Part shown: positions 52,691-63,046 of the stretch, one piece after another
How the letters are laid out: each line of letters begins with the position of its first letter
Position numbering within the stretch: the stretch's first letter is position 1
Source of the DNA: Augochlora pura
Taxonomy: Eukaryota; Arthropoda; Insecta; Hymenoptera; Halictidae
Direction: 5' to 3'
Length of the DNA stretch: 64,000 nucleotides
Assembly: GCF_028453695.1 (NCBI RefSeq)
Contig: NC_135779.1
Coordinates: forward strand, 10,428,831 to 10,492,830
Notes under the pieces: model-generated
Seen by the model: only the letters and a program-made list of their open reading frames with translations
What the model was told of the DNA's origin: nothing
The model's database searches: none
Translations under genes and position numbers: made by a program

Positions 52691-55600
52691 TAAAATTGAA
52701 TCAAAAAGCAACAAAAAATTATACATGAATTTTTATAATGTTCTAAAGAGAGGACTTCGAACTTTAGTCTAATTGCAATTTGAGTCTTCAAATGAATTTG
52801 CAGGACTATTTAACCAAAATTTTCGTCCTCCATCGTAGCGCAAACATGACGTAATAAATCAATTCTGTTAATCCGAAGTGTCAGTAAAGGGTTGATATTG
52901 CATATCCGGCCAATCTAAATAGTTATTAACACGCTAAAACAACCGGTTCCATAAAGATAAAGCAGTTTGAACATACAGCGACCCTTTAAAATCGATCGGC
53001 AGTGGATGCAGGATATTGCACGAATATCTCACCGCGTTCACATAATACTGTCGCATTTCGCAGTTCGAACACCAGCATTGTATCGGAATAACGAAAACCG
53101 TGTCATCGCTTACTTTCGCCGTCGATTTTATTTTATTCGAACCGGGGTAAGAACAAAATACGATCAACGGAGAAAAATACGATCGCACGGTCGCCGAACA
53201 ACGGGCGTTCGTCATACGCGGTAGAGGGGAGCATTCGAAAATTCGAAAAGGAAGATTTATCGGCCATTTTCGGGATCGTTCCCAACGCGTGTGTTTCCCA
53301 GGCTCTCCCAGCGGCGGATCGGCCCCGGGGCCGCGCGCGGTTTTCGTTATTGCTCCGTTTCGAGCGTCGCGTCATTGTGCACGCGAGAGATTCGCCCCGC
53401 CGCAATCGACGTTTATTGATCGACAAGAATCGCGGATACCGCTCAAGGGCCCCCGGCGCGCGTACGTCCCGCGAAATCACCAGCCAATCATCCACCACAT
53501 AAGAAATTTTGGCTCCTCTGGGAAATTTGCTGTGACTTTTCGAAAAAATACGAGAGTCCAGCGATGCGATCACCCCTGCCTCTAATATCCCAACGAAGTT
53601 ATCAGGGACCTATTCAGTGCCCACGTCTCTTGAAACTGTTTCAGAAATTAGTTTGCAAGTGGTAAAACATTGTATTGTAATGCGAAATAATGAAAAACGT
53701 TTGAAAGTTTAAGTTATATTACAACCAATTACATTTTCAACGTCAATACTGATAAAATTAAGAAGGTATAGAAGATCATCGTACAAATTCATTTTCAGAA
53801 CTGTGAAAATGATTTAAGAAGAAATAAATTAGGAAAATAGACAGTTTTCATTTCGATAAAAGTTACAGATTCGCAAGATTCCCCGAAGTGCATTTGTATT
53901 ACGGTATAGTACATTGGTGCATAGGTTTGTATTTCACAAAGAGCCGATTGGAGGTACAATATTCGCCTGCGGGCATTGCGTGTAATAAATAATAACGTAT
54001 TCGTCGAACTTTCGCCTAGATTTTACGCGGCGCGGAAATTACGGTGGCGCTGTGAATTTTTCATGACCGGATCAATGAGGCCCGATAGAGTTCGATCCGC
54101 CGACAAGCGGCTCGTGGAACGTCGCGGAGCTTATTTGAATGCGATCGGGAACTGATATGCGAGCGAACGAGCCCGTTAAGTATTTATAATTCAATCTCGT
54201 GCTCCCGGCACGCCGTCGAATTAACTTTTCACTTAGTTGTTTCCGGTTCGCGGGCAAACTTCGCCGGAATTCTATTTCTCATCGTGGCCCCGGAACGGTT
54301 CGATGACTCCTAGAGGGAGCGTTAGAATCTCTGCCGAACCGTTCCCCGACGGAAATCTATTTCTTGGGCTACCGCTGCCGTCCTAATCCAGCCGACAGAC
54401 TGCTTTCTTTCAGGTTACGGTTTCAATCGAATAACGCTGCTGCACTATCGCCCAGATTGTTCCTACTTTTGTACTTTTAACGAACGAGATGCCGGCCTCG
54501 GTACTCCGGATTCGTTCGCCACGCCGGAATGGAGATCTTGTTGGTTAAGAGTTCCAGAGCATCGATTCGCTGCGGGAACGATACGAGTGGCTTTATCTCA
54601 AGTACACCGTTAACGATGGCTACGTGCTACGGGTAGATAGCTACGAGATGCCTCAATGTATACTCGGAGTTATGCGAGATCTCTTTCTTGTTGGATTTTT
54701 TCGTAATTTATCGGGAATGTTGTCCTCTGCATCGAGCAAGTGTCCGTACGTACGTTCGGGCAAGTTGATGCGATTTTATTGAACTTGGCAAATGGAGAAA
54801 AGGATCGTGTATAGTCATACGAATTGGACGAACTTGTCACTATTTTGGAAGTGATACGTAAATGTATACACTGAAAATGCTTTTCATGTTAAAATAGATT
54901 AATTACAAGGTATTGGGGGTAATTAAAAATGAATTTGTTTTATTAAATATTTTTCTGAATTGAAATTAATTTAATTTCGTTTGATATCTATGCTTATGGC
55001 ATCCTATGTATCTACACCCATTGCAACGCAAAAATTAAATAGAAACTCGCTTCTGTAAGTTTGTAGTCTTAATAAGTCGTGAATATTACATTCATATTCT
55101 TCCATTCTTCTAGTCGTAGTAAACATAATTATATAAAATTTGTAATCTCAACCGACTTATATTGAATAAAATATTCAGTCTAATTATACTGTTAATATTA
55201 TATTCTGTAAAATATATGGCCTAATTATTATGTATAAACTCAACAGCCTGATTATTACGCATAAAATAAATTACGCATAAAATAAAATAAAATCGTACTA
55301 ATACACGAAGGAATTATGATGCACAACGTGGAAGAACAACATCGAAAAGTCCCGTTACAAACAATCCGGCTCAGATTCGTTTCTTGTCGGGTAGTCCCGT
55401 CCGGAAAAACAGGATCCTCGATCAGGAAAGTGCCAGCAAATGGATCGCGTTGTTTCGCCGGTCCTGCAGACAATGCCGGGACGCGACAGAAGTCAGCGTC
55501 GCGATAATGAAAATGTGCCTTTTGCGGGAATAGACATCGCCGGGCAAGAAATACGACAAAGCCGGCGGCGGGAGCGCGTCGTTTGACGCGCGCCGGGTCC

Positions 55601-58600
55601 CGGCGAAGGCGAAAAACTTGAAGAAGGATCGATAAAAGCCCTCGGCCTGCACACCGGCACCGTCACCGGCGGCACGTTCCGGTTCGGTCCTGCACGCCGC
55701 TGCCAGGACGTACGGAGGGTGCGAGAAGTTCACCGACATCGGTCGCGACCCTGACTGGCAACGCATAAAGCAACCCCTCCGGTAATGAAAGCATTCGAGC
55801 AGACGACGAGGCTCTGTCGATGTCGAGGCACGCGACCCGATGCTCCGCCAGCCATTCTTTCGACGGGATCGTGCCTCCTCTCTCGCCTCTACTTGAAAAG
55901 ACAGACAGTGTACTTAACGTATTGCAGGTGGCAGCGAGTCGGATATTGTTGGCTTTGTGCGACGCCACTTCTTTGCGCGATGGATCCCCGTCTTTCGGCC
56001 CTCTCCGAGACTTTAACTGCGACTACCGCTTGCCCCGTTTTCTACGTTTGATTGCTTGCTTTATGCACTGCGCGAACAGATTTTCGTCTACCATTCCGTG
56101 ATTTATATATGACCAGTGCAACGTCGCTCACAAATGTTCTGCACGCTTTCCCTAGCAATTACTAGACCGCGGATTTTTAGGTGAAATAAAAATTGCCTGT
56201 AGGAAAGAAACAGCAAACAAAATGATTCTTACTCTTTTTATAATTTTAGCATGAGTAACGCATTCAGATGTTTTACTTCGCTTCATTTCGAATTTCATAT
56301 TTCACCAATGACGGGAATATATTTGTAAACACTGACGGATCAATGTTAAATTACAGATAATTTTTTAAGTATCACTACGAAATATTACATTTTTATAAAA
56401 AAACTATACCTTACATGCTTGGAGTACTAAAGAATGCAGATCACTTTAACATGTTACTTGCTCGACGGCTTGGAAGCATTCGAAGAATTCGAGGGATTTC
56501 GACATGAAATTATTAAACATAACACTAGCGACAGAAACGTGAAGGAATTTACTAATAAACATTGTTCAGTGATAAAATTTTGGTCGCAGTTGCTCCAAAC
56601 GTTGCAGCTGCTGTGATACTACGTGACTGTCACGTTCTAAATCACTGTTTAATATGAATTAATTATTGATAAAACTTTCGATGAAGCATGCGATCAACCG
56701 AGCGGCAGGTTTCGTTGGCCCATCGATATTTATTACCTTCGGTCGCATTTCTTATTTCCTGAGCACCGAATCCCAGCCGTATATCAAGGACTACGCTCTC
56801 GCAGGCAAACCCGCGAAATCCGGTAATAGTCGTGCCCGACATGGTCGCCGAAAGAAATAGGAAATAAGGTCGGTAGCCGGCTGGGGTGAGTTTCGCCGGA
56901 TGCGATCGGGGGCGGATCCAGGGCGAGGGCGGACGCCGCGAAAGCAGCAATTTAATATCGCCTTCCCCGGCGGAATAAAAATACGGAGATAAATAGCCCG
57001 TAACTTCGGCACCGTGCAGCAGCTCCGCGTCTTCTTCGGGCACACGTATACCGGCGCGGCGCGGCGTCACGCGCCGCCATAGATACGTGGATGTCGTTGG
57101 AAAACAGCTTTCGCAATGGTGAGTCGAAACTGATGGTCCGTGACAATGTTCCGCGCGCTTTCCCGAGAATATTTTTGCAAAATTCTCCGTCGATTGTCAC
57201 GAGTGCTCCGTCGCCTCTCTTTCTGCTCGCACTTTGGCCCCGACTGAGAACGCGTCTGTAGAGAATAGAAGACACGGTTCTGCTTTCTGGCGACTCAAAG
57301 GTCGATTTTTACTTTATTCTACCATTGTTTCGACGAAATCGAAAATTGCTAACCCTCCGCCGGTCGACTTGATCGACTCAATAACTATACTACGGATTGG
57401 CTTCGATTATAGCAAAATTGGATAGTTGCAATTTAAAGTGGTAGACTCACTGTGTGACTTTAATAATGTCAATGTTTTATTTTGAACCCGTTCACCTCTT
57501 TTAGCTACGGACGATGTGTATACGCGTCGCAGGGAATTGGCAATTTTACATCTTACAACAAGAATACTTCTCCTATGATTTAGATTAAAATGCTTGTGAA
57601 ACATATTCATAAATCTCGCACCATTGTCAGTGATTAAAGTTATTGAAGGAAGAAGAAACTTGCCCTTTTGTTCATATTTCTTGCAATTGACAATGTTTCA
57701 AGATAGTTGTTAGAGCAAAGATGAACGCACAATAAATCTGAAATAATATTATCAACGTTTAAAAATGTCTGAACGAGTTCAGCTGTGGAGTTCGACGACA
57801 GAAACACTAAAATTTCCTCTCTATTTAAAACCTGACATGATGCAATATCACAAGGGATGAAATGTACCTAAACTCGTGCGAAATCCCTTGCACCCTATTT
57901 TACGAAAAATCTAAGTTCGATAGAAACATTTTTCCATTTCAATGTTGCTATAAATGGACAAGTCAGCCATTTGCCGAGCATTCGATCGATCACGTTGGAT
58001 TTCAAACGACACTATCTCGCATCTCCGGATCAGGATCGACCCGGCAGCAGGGAGGAGCCTACGGAAAAATTCTGAAAAGCTCTCGAAAGCGTTTTCCAAG
58101 GATAGAACGGTCGGCGATCGAGTTACAGGTCCGTTAAAAAATATCTGGCGGATAAATCGGCGATGTGGGCTATTCGACGGTCTCGAGATTCGCTCCGCGA
58201 TGCGAAAGAATCTCCATCGGATGGTCTGGCTGGTCGAACGGGGTCGCCGGGACTCGAGGTCCGGCCGTTGGCTCGACTAAATTGAAAATTTCACGCCTGA
58301 CGGTACGTCCGTCGGTGATTCGACGGGATTTCATCGACAGATGCCGAGGATTTTGCATAACCTTTCGCTGCCACAGATCCGAGCCAGCCGAGAAAATATT
58401 GGGAGTATCGCGCGGCCTCGTCCTGGAACGGCCGTGATATTTTTCCCGGACCCCGGCAAATCCGGTATACCGTTTTTGTTTTCAATTGAAACGGTCCGCG
58501 CCCACGGCCCGCCCTTCTATCACCGTGAGGCGAAGCATCTATCGAGATGAGACCGGGGGCACAACTCGAACCAAGGCGAGGCGATCCACTTTATACGGAG

Positions 58601-59250
58601 CCAAGGGATCGAATTGTTTTATTTCCACCTCGTGCGTTTTTAATATGGTATAACCCGCCGTTGATTCCTCGCTTATTTTTCAACCCTATTCGCAGATATT
58701 CGCTCTATCGCTTGGCGATACCTGCGATAGGTAATCGACAGCTATTTTTCGGGGATAATTTTCTGTCTGATTTATATCTGCATTATATTAACACTTTGCC
58801 GTCCGCACATCTCATTTTCTACGCTTGGAGCCGCCAGCATTAATTCAAATTACTTCGCTTGTCGCCGGCCATTCTTAAGGTTATCGGGCGATTAATGAAT
58901 TTTCGAAAATATACGTATATATATGTAAAATTTGTTTCATTTCTATATTTTTTTATTTGTATTTTCTTTGGTAATTACTCAGCATTTCAATAAAAAAAAA
59001 TGTTGAAAATAATTTAAATGAATCACAAATAGCGGAACAATATGTTTGGCCTTTGCAAAAGGTCTACTAGTTTGTCTACTAGTCAACGTAACGAGATTTG
59101 TTCACAGCAACGTGGCTTCATGAAGAAAGTAACTGAAGCATTGTTTGGTTTTATTTGATCGTTCGATGGAACTAGTTTACAAAGTGTTGCGTTCGCTTTT
59201 GTAATAGCTTGGGCGTTTGTTCCGAGCTTACCATGTCGACCTGATTGCAG

Positions 59251-59397
59251 GTGGGCGATTCGTGGTTACGTCCCAGGGCGACCTTCACATCAGAGCCGCC
59301 AGACAAGAGGATGCCAAGGCCACGTACTCGTGCTTGACTCTTCACGCATTAACCAGCGAAAGGAGGAGGAGCGAGCCCGCAACGTTGACAGTAACAG
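59251..59397 (+). CDS. Dscam-like: Dscam-like exon: second half of Ig2, ending at a probable GC donor
   Basis: The acceptor is CCTGATTGCAG. The first two bases complete a glycine codon, so the junction reads STDT-GGRFVVTSQGDLHIR, a standard Ig strand pattern followed by RQEDAKATYSCLTLH with the second Ig2 cysteine at residue 193. The domain closes with SEPATLTVT. The next exon needs one base of a glutamate codon to be left at this end. The only position that supplies it, before the in-frame stop at 59406-59408, is after GTAACAG, which makes the donor GCACGA instead of a GT site. A GT lies at 59391-59392 but would break the reading frame. The exon is 147 bases long. The protein call is firm; the exact 3' end depends on accepting the GC donor. 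Confidence 0.9.
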
Positions 59398-59399
59398 GC
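59398..59399 (+). promoter_or_regulatory. Probable non-canonical GC splice donor
   Basis: The base pair following the inferred exon end ACAG is GC, within CAG|GCACGA. Only this cut joins the two exons with the correct phase and gives a glutamate codon at the boundary. The G at intron position +5 is retained, as is usual for GC donors. A simple GT-to-GC sequencing error or polymorphism is the alternative. Confidence 0.7.
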
Positions 59400-59693
59400 A
59401 CGATCTAACATCTTTGATTTTCCGTGATCCTTCGTTCGAATCGACATTGTCAGCATACTCGCCCTCTACTTCAAATGCGCTTACTAAAAGCAGATAGTCT
59501 ATTAGTAGGATATTTTCTTTTTCTACTCATTTGAGATTTTTATGTCTCGAATGAGACATTGAAATCATCACTGATGAATGATCTAATTGTAAGTGCTATG
59601 TTTCATGAAACATAGTTTGTAAAACTTCCTGAAAAAACCAATAATAACAAAAATAAATGAAACATATAATTATAAACTCTTTAGAAAAGTACA

Positions 59694-60046
59694 TACAGTG
59701 GGGGACAATATTGAATCAACACTTTCAAAATGATATAACTTTTTTTAACCTGATCTAAATTACTTCAATTTTTCTGTAAATGTTAGACGGACTAGTTGGC
59801 TGTACAATGACTGAAATACTTCTTTTTAAGTTTTATTACTACTTGAAATATAAAAATGTAGAACAACTGTCATCTTTTCACTGTTTTAGTATTTTCTTAT
59901 TAGGCCAAGATGAAGAAAAACTATTTCAGTCCTTGTACAGTGTACCAGCCCCTGCAACATTTACAGAAAAATTATAGTTACTTAGACCAATTAAAAAAGA
60001 ATTATACCATTTCAAAAGTGATGACTGAATTTTGCTTCACACTGTA
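59694..60046. mobile_element. Tc1/mariner-type MITE (349 bp) with ~115-bp inverted ends
   Basis: The element 59696-60044 is flanked by TA on both sides. The left end starts CAGTGGGGGACAATA and the right end, in reverse complement, CAGTGTGAAGCAAAAT. The two arms then align for over 100 bases, sharing AATTTTTCTGTAAATGTT. The TA target and CAGTG ends point to the Tc1/mariner superfamily. It has no coding capacity. Confidence 0.85.
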
Positions 60047-60326
60047 CATCGTCATATTATTTTCGGCTTCGCACGATTATTAGCGGAAGAAATTTTCAGT
60101 TTTATTCCGTGCGAAGATCGGCAGTCCAATTACGTGAAATTGATGTCAGACCCACGGGCCAGCTAATGCACAAAGTTTAGAGCTGCGCACCGTGGTTAAT
60201 TTCGAATGCATAATATTTCGAACGAGGTCCTTCGTTCCAGTCTCCCGCGCCGTTTAGCAGGAACCGGGATTAGCGAGCGTGGGACCGGGAGCGTGCATTT
60301 TTAACTCTCGCGCGTGAAATTTTCAG

Positions 60327-60467
60327 AGCCGAGAGGATCCGAAGCGCCGAAACTGATGCAGGGGTCCGAGATCGCCATCTCTGCGGAAAGCGGCTCGGAC
60401 GTTCACATCACTTGCTCTGCCCAAGGAAACCCGCCCCCGCAATTTACCTGGTATCGCGATGTTAACG
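60327..60467 (+). CDS. Dscam-like: Dscam-like exon: first half of Ig3
   Basis: The acceptor is GTGAAATTTTCAG. Two leading bases complete a glutamate codon, giving LTVT-EPRGSEAPKLMQG at the Ig2-Ig3 boundary; a proline-containing linker at this point is typical of Dscam. The first Ig3 cysteine is in DVHITCSAQGNPPPQ at residue 244 and the tryptophan in FTWYRDVN at residue 256. The donor is AACG|GTTGGT, a weak site that keeps the frame, whereas the next GT four bases downstream does not. The exon is 141 bases long and ends with one base of a glycine codon. In Dscam1 the corresponding exon 6 is highly duplicated; here it is single, and the small introns on both sides leave no room for an array. 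Confidence 0.93.
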
Positions 60468-61326
60468 GTTGGTTTAACTTGGGGATTGTTTACTGTCTAA
60501 TCCGTGGCACACTGTAGATTCCATTATCCGACACGATCACGTGATATCGACATCGCTGGCTTATTGTCCTCGGTACATCGGTCCTGTGACGTAATCATAA
60601 TGCAACCGTTCGGGCTGCATCGTCGAAAGACGTTGCGACATTTGCTTCAATCTCTCGTTCTTCGAACTCGTGTTGCATAAAAATTTGGACGCAAGAAAAT
60701 GTCCAGTTATTTATACATCACTCAGCAAAATATTTTTGGTAAATGATAGTAAAAAGTGTTCTAGCTCTACACTTTGAAGTCGCTAATTTCCCTTTCCACA
60801 TTAGCGTCGAGTAATTAACCCTCGCACAGCGAACCATCTTTACGATTGCATTATCGATCATTACAAACAATTTTGAATTTTATTCAGCAATTTTTGAAAG
60901 CATATTTTTAAATTTCTCACGAATCTATCAGCTTTTCCGTTGTGCTCAATTTAAGGGCATTTTTATTCGATTATCGAAAATTTAGTAAATAAATACTCTT
61001 GGTCGAAATTGGCCCAATCGCCGCATTGCAAGCTTTTATACACTAAATTTCACTTCCTACGTATTAATCAATTTGAGCCGCAGCCGCAGACCGTCACGTG
61101 TTTATTAAATCTACGGAACATAATATCTGTTCCGACACCGATCGAGGAACGAGAACGATTCGCGCAACGCGTAGATAATATCGAATTCGGTGATCCGGTT
61201 ACTACGATTATTAGATTACTATCCTCGAAATCGGATCGTAAAATAAAATATAACGGCGCGGTCCCGTTGACGCGCTGTTCCACCGAATATTGGTTGCGGG
61301 TGTAACGCACGCGGCCGTTGTTGCAG
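60468..61326 (+). other. Intron (0.86 kb) inside Ig3
   Basis: The intron starts with the weak donor GTTGGT and ends GCGGCCGTTGTTGCAG. It is AT-rich with no exon or clear repeat inside. The open frame running into the next exon from 61009 is intronic read-through: it has no domain similarity before 61327. Confidence 0.85.
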
Positions 61327-61520
61327 GACACTCGATATCAGTGGAATCATTTGGCCAGCGGATCCAACTCTGGGGCGATTTGATGCAAATTCGTCGCGTG
61401 GACGCCCAGGACGCGGGAAAATACATTTGCCGAGCCAGCAATCAGTACGGCGAGCAACGGGCGGAAACACACCTGTCGGTCACGTCGAAACTTAACGCGC
61501 GGATACAACCCCGTGTTCAG
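61327..61520 (+). CDS. Dscam-like: Dscam-like exon: second half of Ig3 and start of Ig4
   Basis: The acceptor is GTTGTTGCAG and the donor is TTCAG|GTACGA. The first two bases complete a glycine codon, so the junction reads RDVN-GHSISVESFGQRI. The following LMQIRRVDAQDAGKYICRAS carries the classic DAGxYxC signature with the second Ig3 cysteine at residue 296. NQYGEQRAETHLSV ends Ig3. The last residues, LNARIQPRVQ, open Ig4 in the way Dscam Ig4 usually opens (hydrophobic-x-P-x-hydrophobic-Q). The exon is 194 bases long and ends exactly on a codon boundary, the only phase-0 junction among the exons seen. Open frames on the opposite strand here are shadows of this exon. Confidence 0.94.
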
Positions 61521-61737
61521 GTACGATGTCCAGAAACGTTTCCCCACCTTACCGAAACCCATCGTTACGTATTACAGCTGCTCTCCATTTTCAATCGATC
61601 CTGTCTCGTTCATCGTAATAGCTGTTTATGACCAAACATGTTTTCTTAAATGCATTTATTCAATTAAATTGTTCTGCGAAATCTTTCTTAATGAAACAAC
61701 TTTTTTCTTACAGTATTATTTAGTTAATTGATTAATA

Positions 61738-61978
61738 TTAACCCCTTGTCGTACTATTTTTTTTTCATAGTCACAAGGATTTTCTACTATAATAATACTT
61801 ATATTAATACTACTTTTTCTACTATAATAATTTCTTGGAATGAAAAGGAAAGATATTTATTGCGTTTGCCTATATTTTCTTAAATGGTTAAATACCGATG
61901 ACAAGAGGACAGAATTTTATTCCGGCTTAACATTTCTCTATGACGAGCCAGACTCGTCAAAATACGGTGAGGGGTTGA
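61738..61978. mobile_element. TTAA-type MITE-like element (~241 bp)
   Basis: TTAA at 61738-61741 precedes CCCCTTGTCGTACTATTTT. On the right the reverse complement reads CCCCTCACCGTATTTTGAC, next to TTGA at 61975-61978 (one change from TTAA). A short hairpin TGACGAG-CCAGA-CTCGTCA lies near the right end. It resembles the element at 29349-29589. Confidence 0.65.
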
Positions 61979-61987
61979 TTAATTAAT

Positions 61988-62146
61988 ACTTATTTATATT
62001 AGTTAATTTATTTATTGGTATTGATATTTATTAATATTAGTCAATTTTCTTATTGGTCTTAATATTTATTAATATTAGTCAATTTACTTATTGGTATTAA
62101 TATTTATTAATCTTAGTCAATTTATTTGTTGGTATTAATATTAATT
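61988..62146 (+). repeat. 38-bp tandem repeat (four copies)
   Basis: Four units contain TTAGTCAATTTACTTATTGG followed by TATTAATATTTATTAA-like spacers, about 38-39 bases each. The array begins right after the TTAA-type element at 61742-61974. Confidence 0.8.
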
Positions 62147-62841
62147 TTTATTCTTCATTATAAAAACTACATTTTTACCCGTATATATAAAACAAATGGA
62201 ATAAATAAATTAAATTAGGACAGACGAGTAGTATGAATAGGCACAAGCGATCGATAATGTTACATGTAATTTTTCCCAGCATTCTTCTGACATGTAGAAC
62301 TTCGATTATCTAAAATTCTGACAGCCGAGCACATTTAACGCGTATATAGTTTAATAAAACCGTACAGAACGTTTCCTATCATAATGCTGAATCGGTAAAG
62401 ACTGTGTCCAGCACTGCAGCTGGACAGTCATTCTATTACCCAAACGTCCCTTCGGTTAGAGTTCAATCGTAACGCATGGAACTCTGCGGCCTAGTTATCG
62501 CGTTATTATATCATCGACAAGCCCGTAGTGCTCCGCGTCGAAACGAGCTTATGTCGCATCCTAATGGAACACCGATTCATCAAAACCGCACGTCGTTATC
62601 GCCCGACTTCGTTATCCTGATTGCGTCACCGGGATCCCGGAAACAGACTCCAGCCGACGGAACTTGTTTCTTCCCGCGATTCCACCGTTCGTTCCCTCGA
62701 CCGCTCGTACAATCTTTCTCTAGAGGATCGCTTCTGCAATTCCGCGCCGGAAAATTGGAATAGATCACGGACGTACGCGCGGCCGCGTGCACCATGATCG
62801 AACGCGTCGAGGAGCAACAGACGCGGCTGACAGTGCACCGA

Positions 62842-62864
62842 GGGGGGGGGGGGGGGGGGGGGGG
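62842..62864 (+). repeat. Poly-G run before the assembly gap
   Basis: Twenty-three consecutive G bases lead directly into the run of N. This is a common place for assembly to fail and may be partly artefactual. Confidence 0.9.
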
Positions 62865-62964
62865 NNNNNNNNNNNNNNNNNNNNNNNNNNNNNNNNNNNN
62901 NNNNNNNNNNNNNNNNNNNNNNNNNNNNNNNNNNNNNNNNNNNNNNNNNNNNNNNNNNNNNNNN
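62865..62964. other. Assembly gap (100 N)
   Basis: Exactly 100 N bases, the conventional length for a gap of unknown size. It lies in the intron within Ig4, 82 bases before the next exon. The true length is unknown. Confidence 0.99.
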
Positions 62965-63046
62965 GAGGGAAGAAGAGCCGCGTAAATCGTGACACGGGCA
63001 TTAACTTTCGAGCACGAATCGTTAACCGTTTCCCGGTTATTTACAG

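Larger units (their letters stand above)
40013..59250 (+). other. Intron (19.2 kb) inside Ig2
   Basis: The intron runs from GTGAGT to CTGATTGCAG. It is the longest intron in the window and lies where Dscam1-type genes keep their array of alternative Ig2 half-exons, but no further Ig-like exon could be found by eye. It contains GA tracts (43070-43146 and 46840-46930), a CCCT-rich minisatellite (43440-43528), a TTAA-flanked 578-bp inverted-repeat element (49277-49854), and large arrays of the ~30-bp degenerate repeat (47500-48070 and 52290-52690). The longest open frame (46034-46666, minus strand, 210 residues) has no recognisable domain and is treated as chance. The rest appears to be ordinary intronic sequence of mixed GC content. 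Confidence 0.85.
59398..60326 (+). other. Intron (0.93 kb) between Ig2 and Ig3, probable GC-AG type
   Basis: The intron begins GCACGA and ends GTGAAATTTTCAG. It is short compared with the three before it. More than a third of it is one small inverted-repeat transposable element (59696-60044) flanked by TA. The remaining sequence is AT-rich with no sign of coding. Confidence 0.75.
61521..63046 (+). other. Intron (1.5 kb, includes an assembly gap) inside Ig4
   Basis: The intron runs from GTACGA to CGGTTATTTACAG. It contains a TTAA-type inverted-repeat element (61742-61974), a 38-bp tandem repeat (61988-62146), a GC-rich stretch, a run of 23 G and a 100-N gap (62865-62964). The flanking exons join in phase across it, so no coding exon needs to be hidden in the gap, although an alternative exon cannot be excluded. 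Confidence 0.8.
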
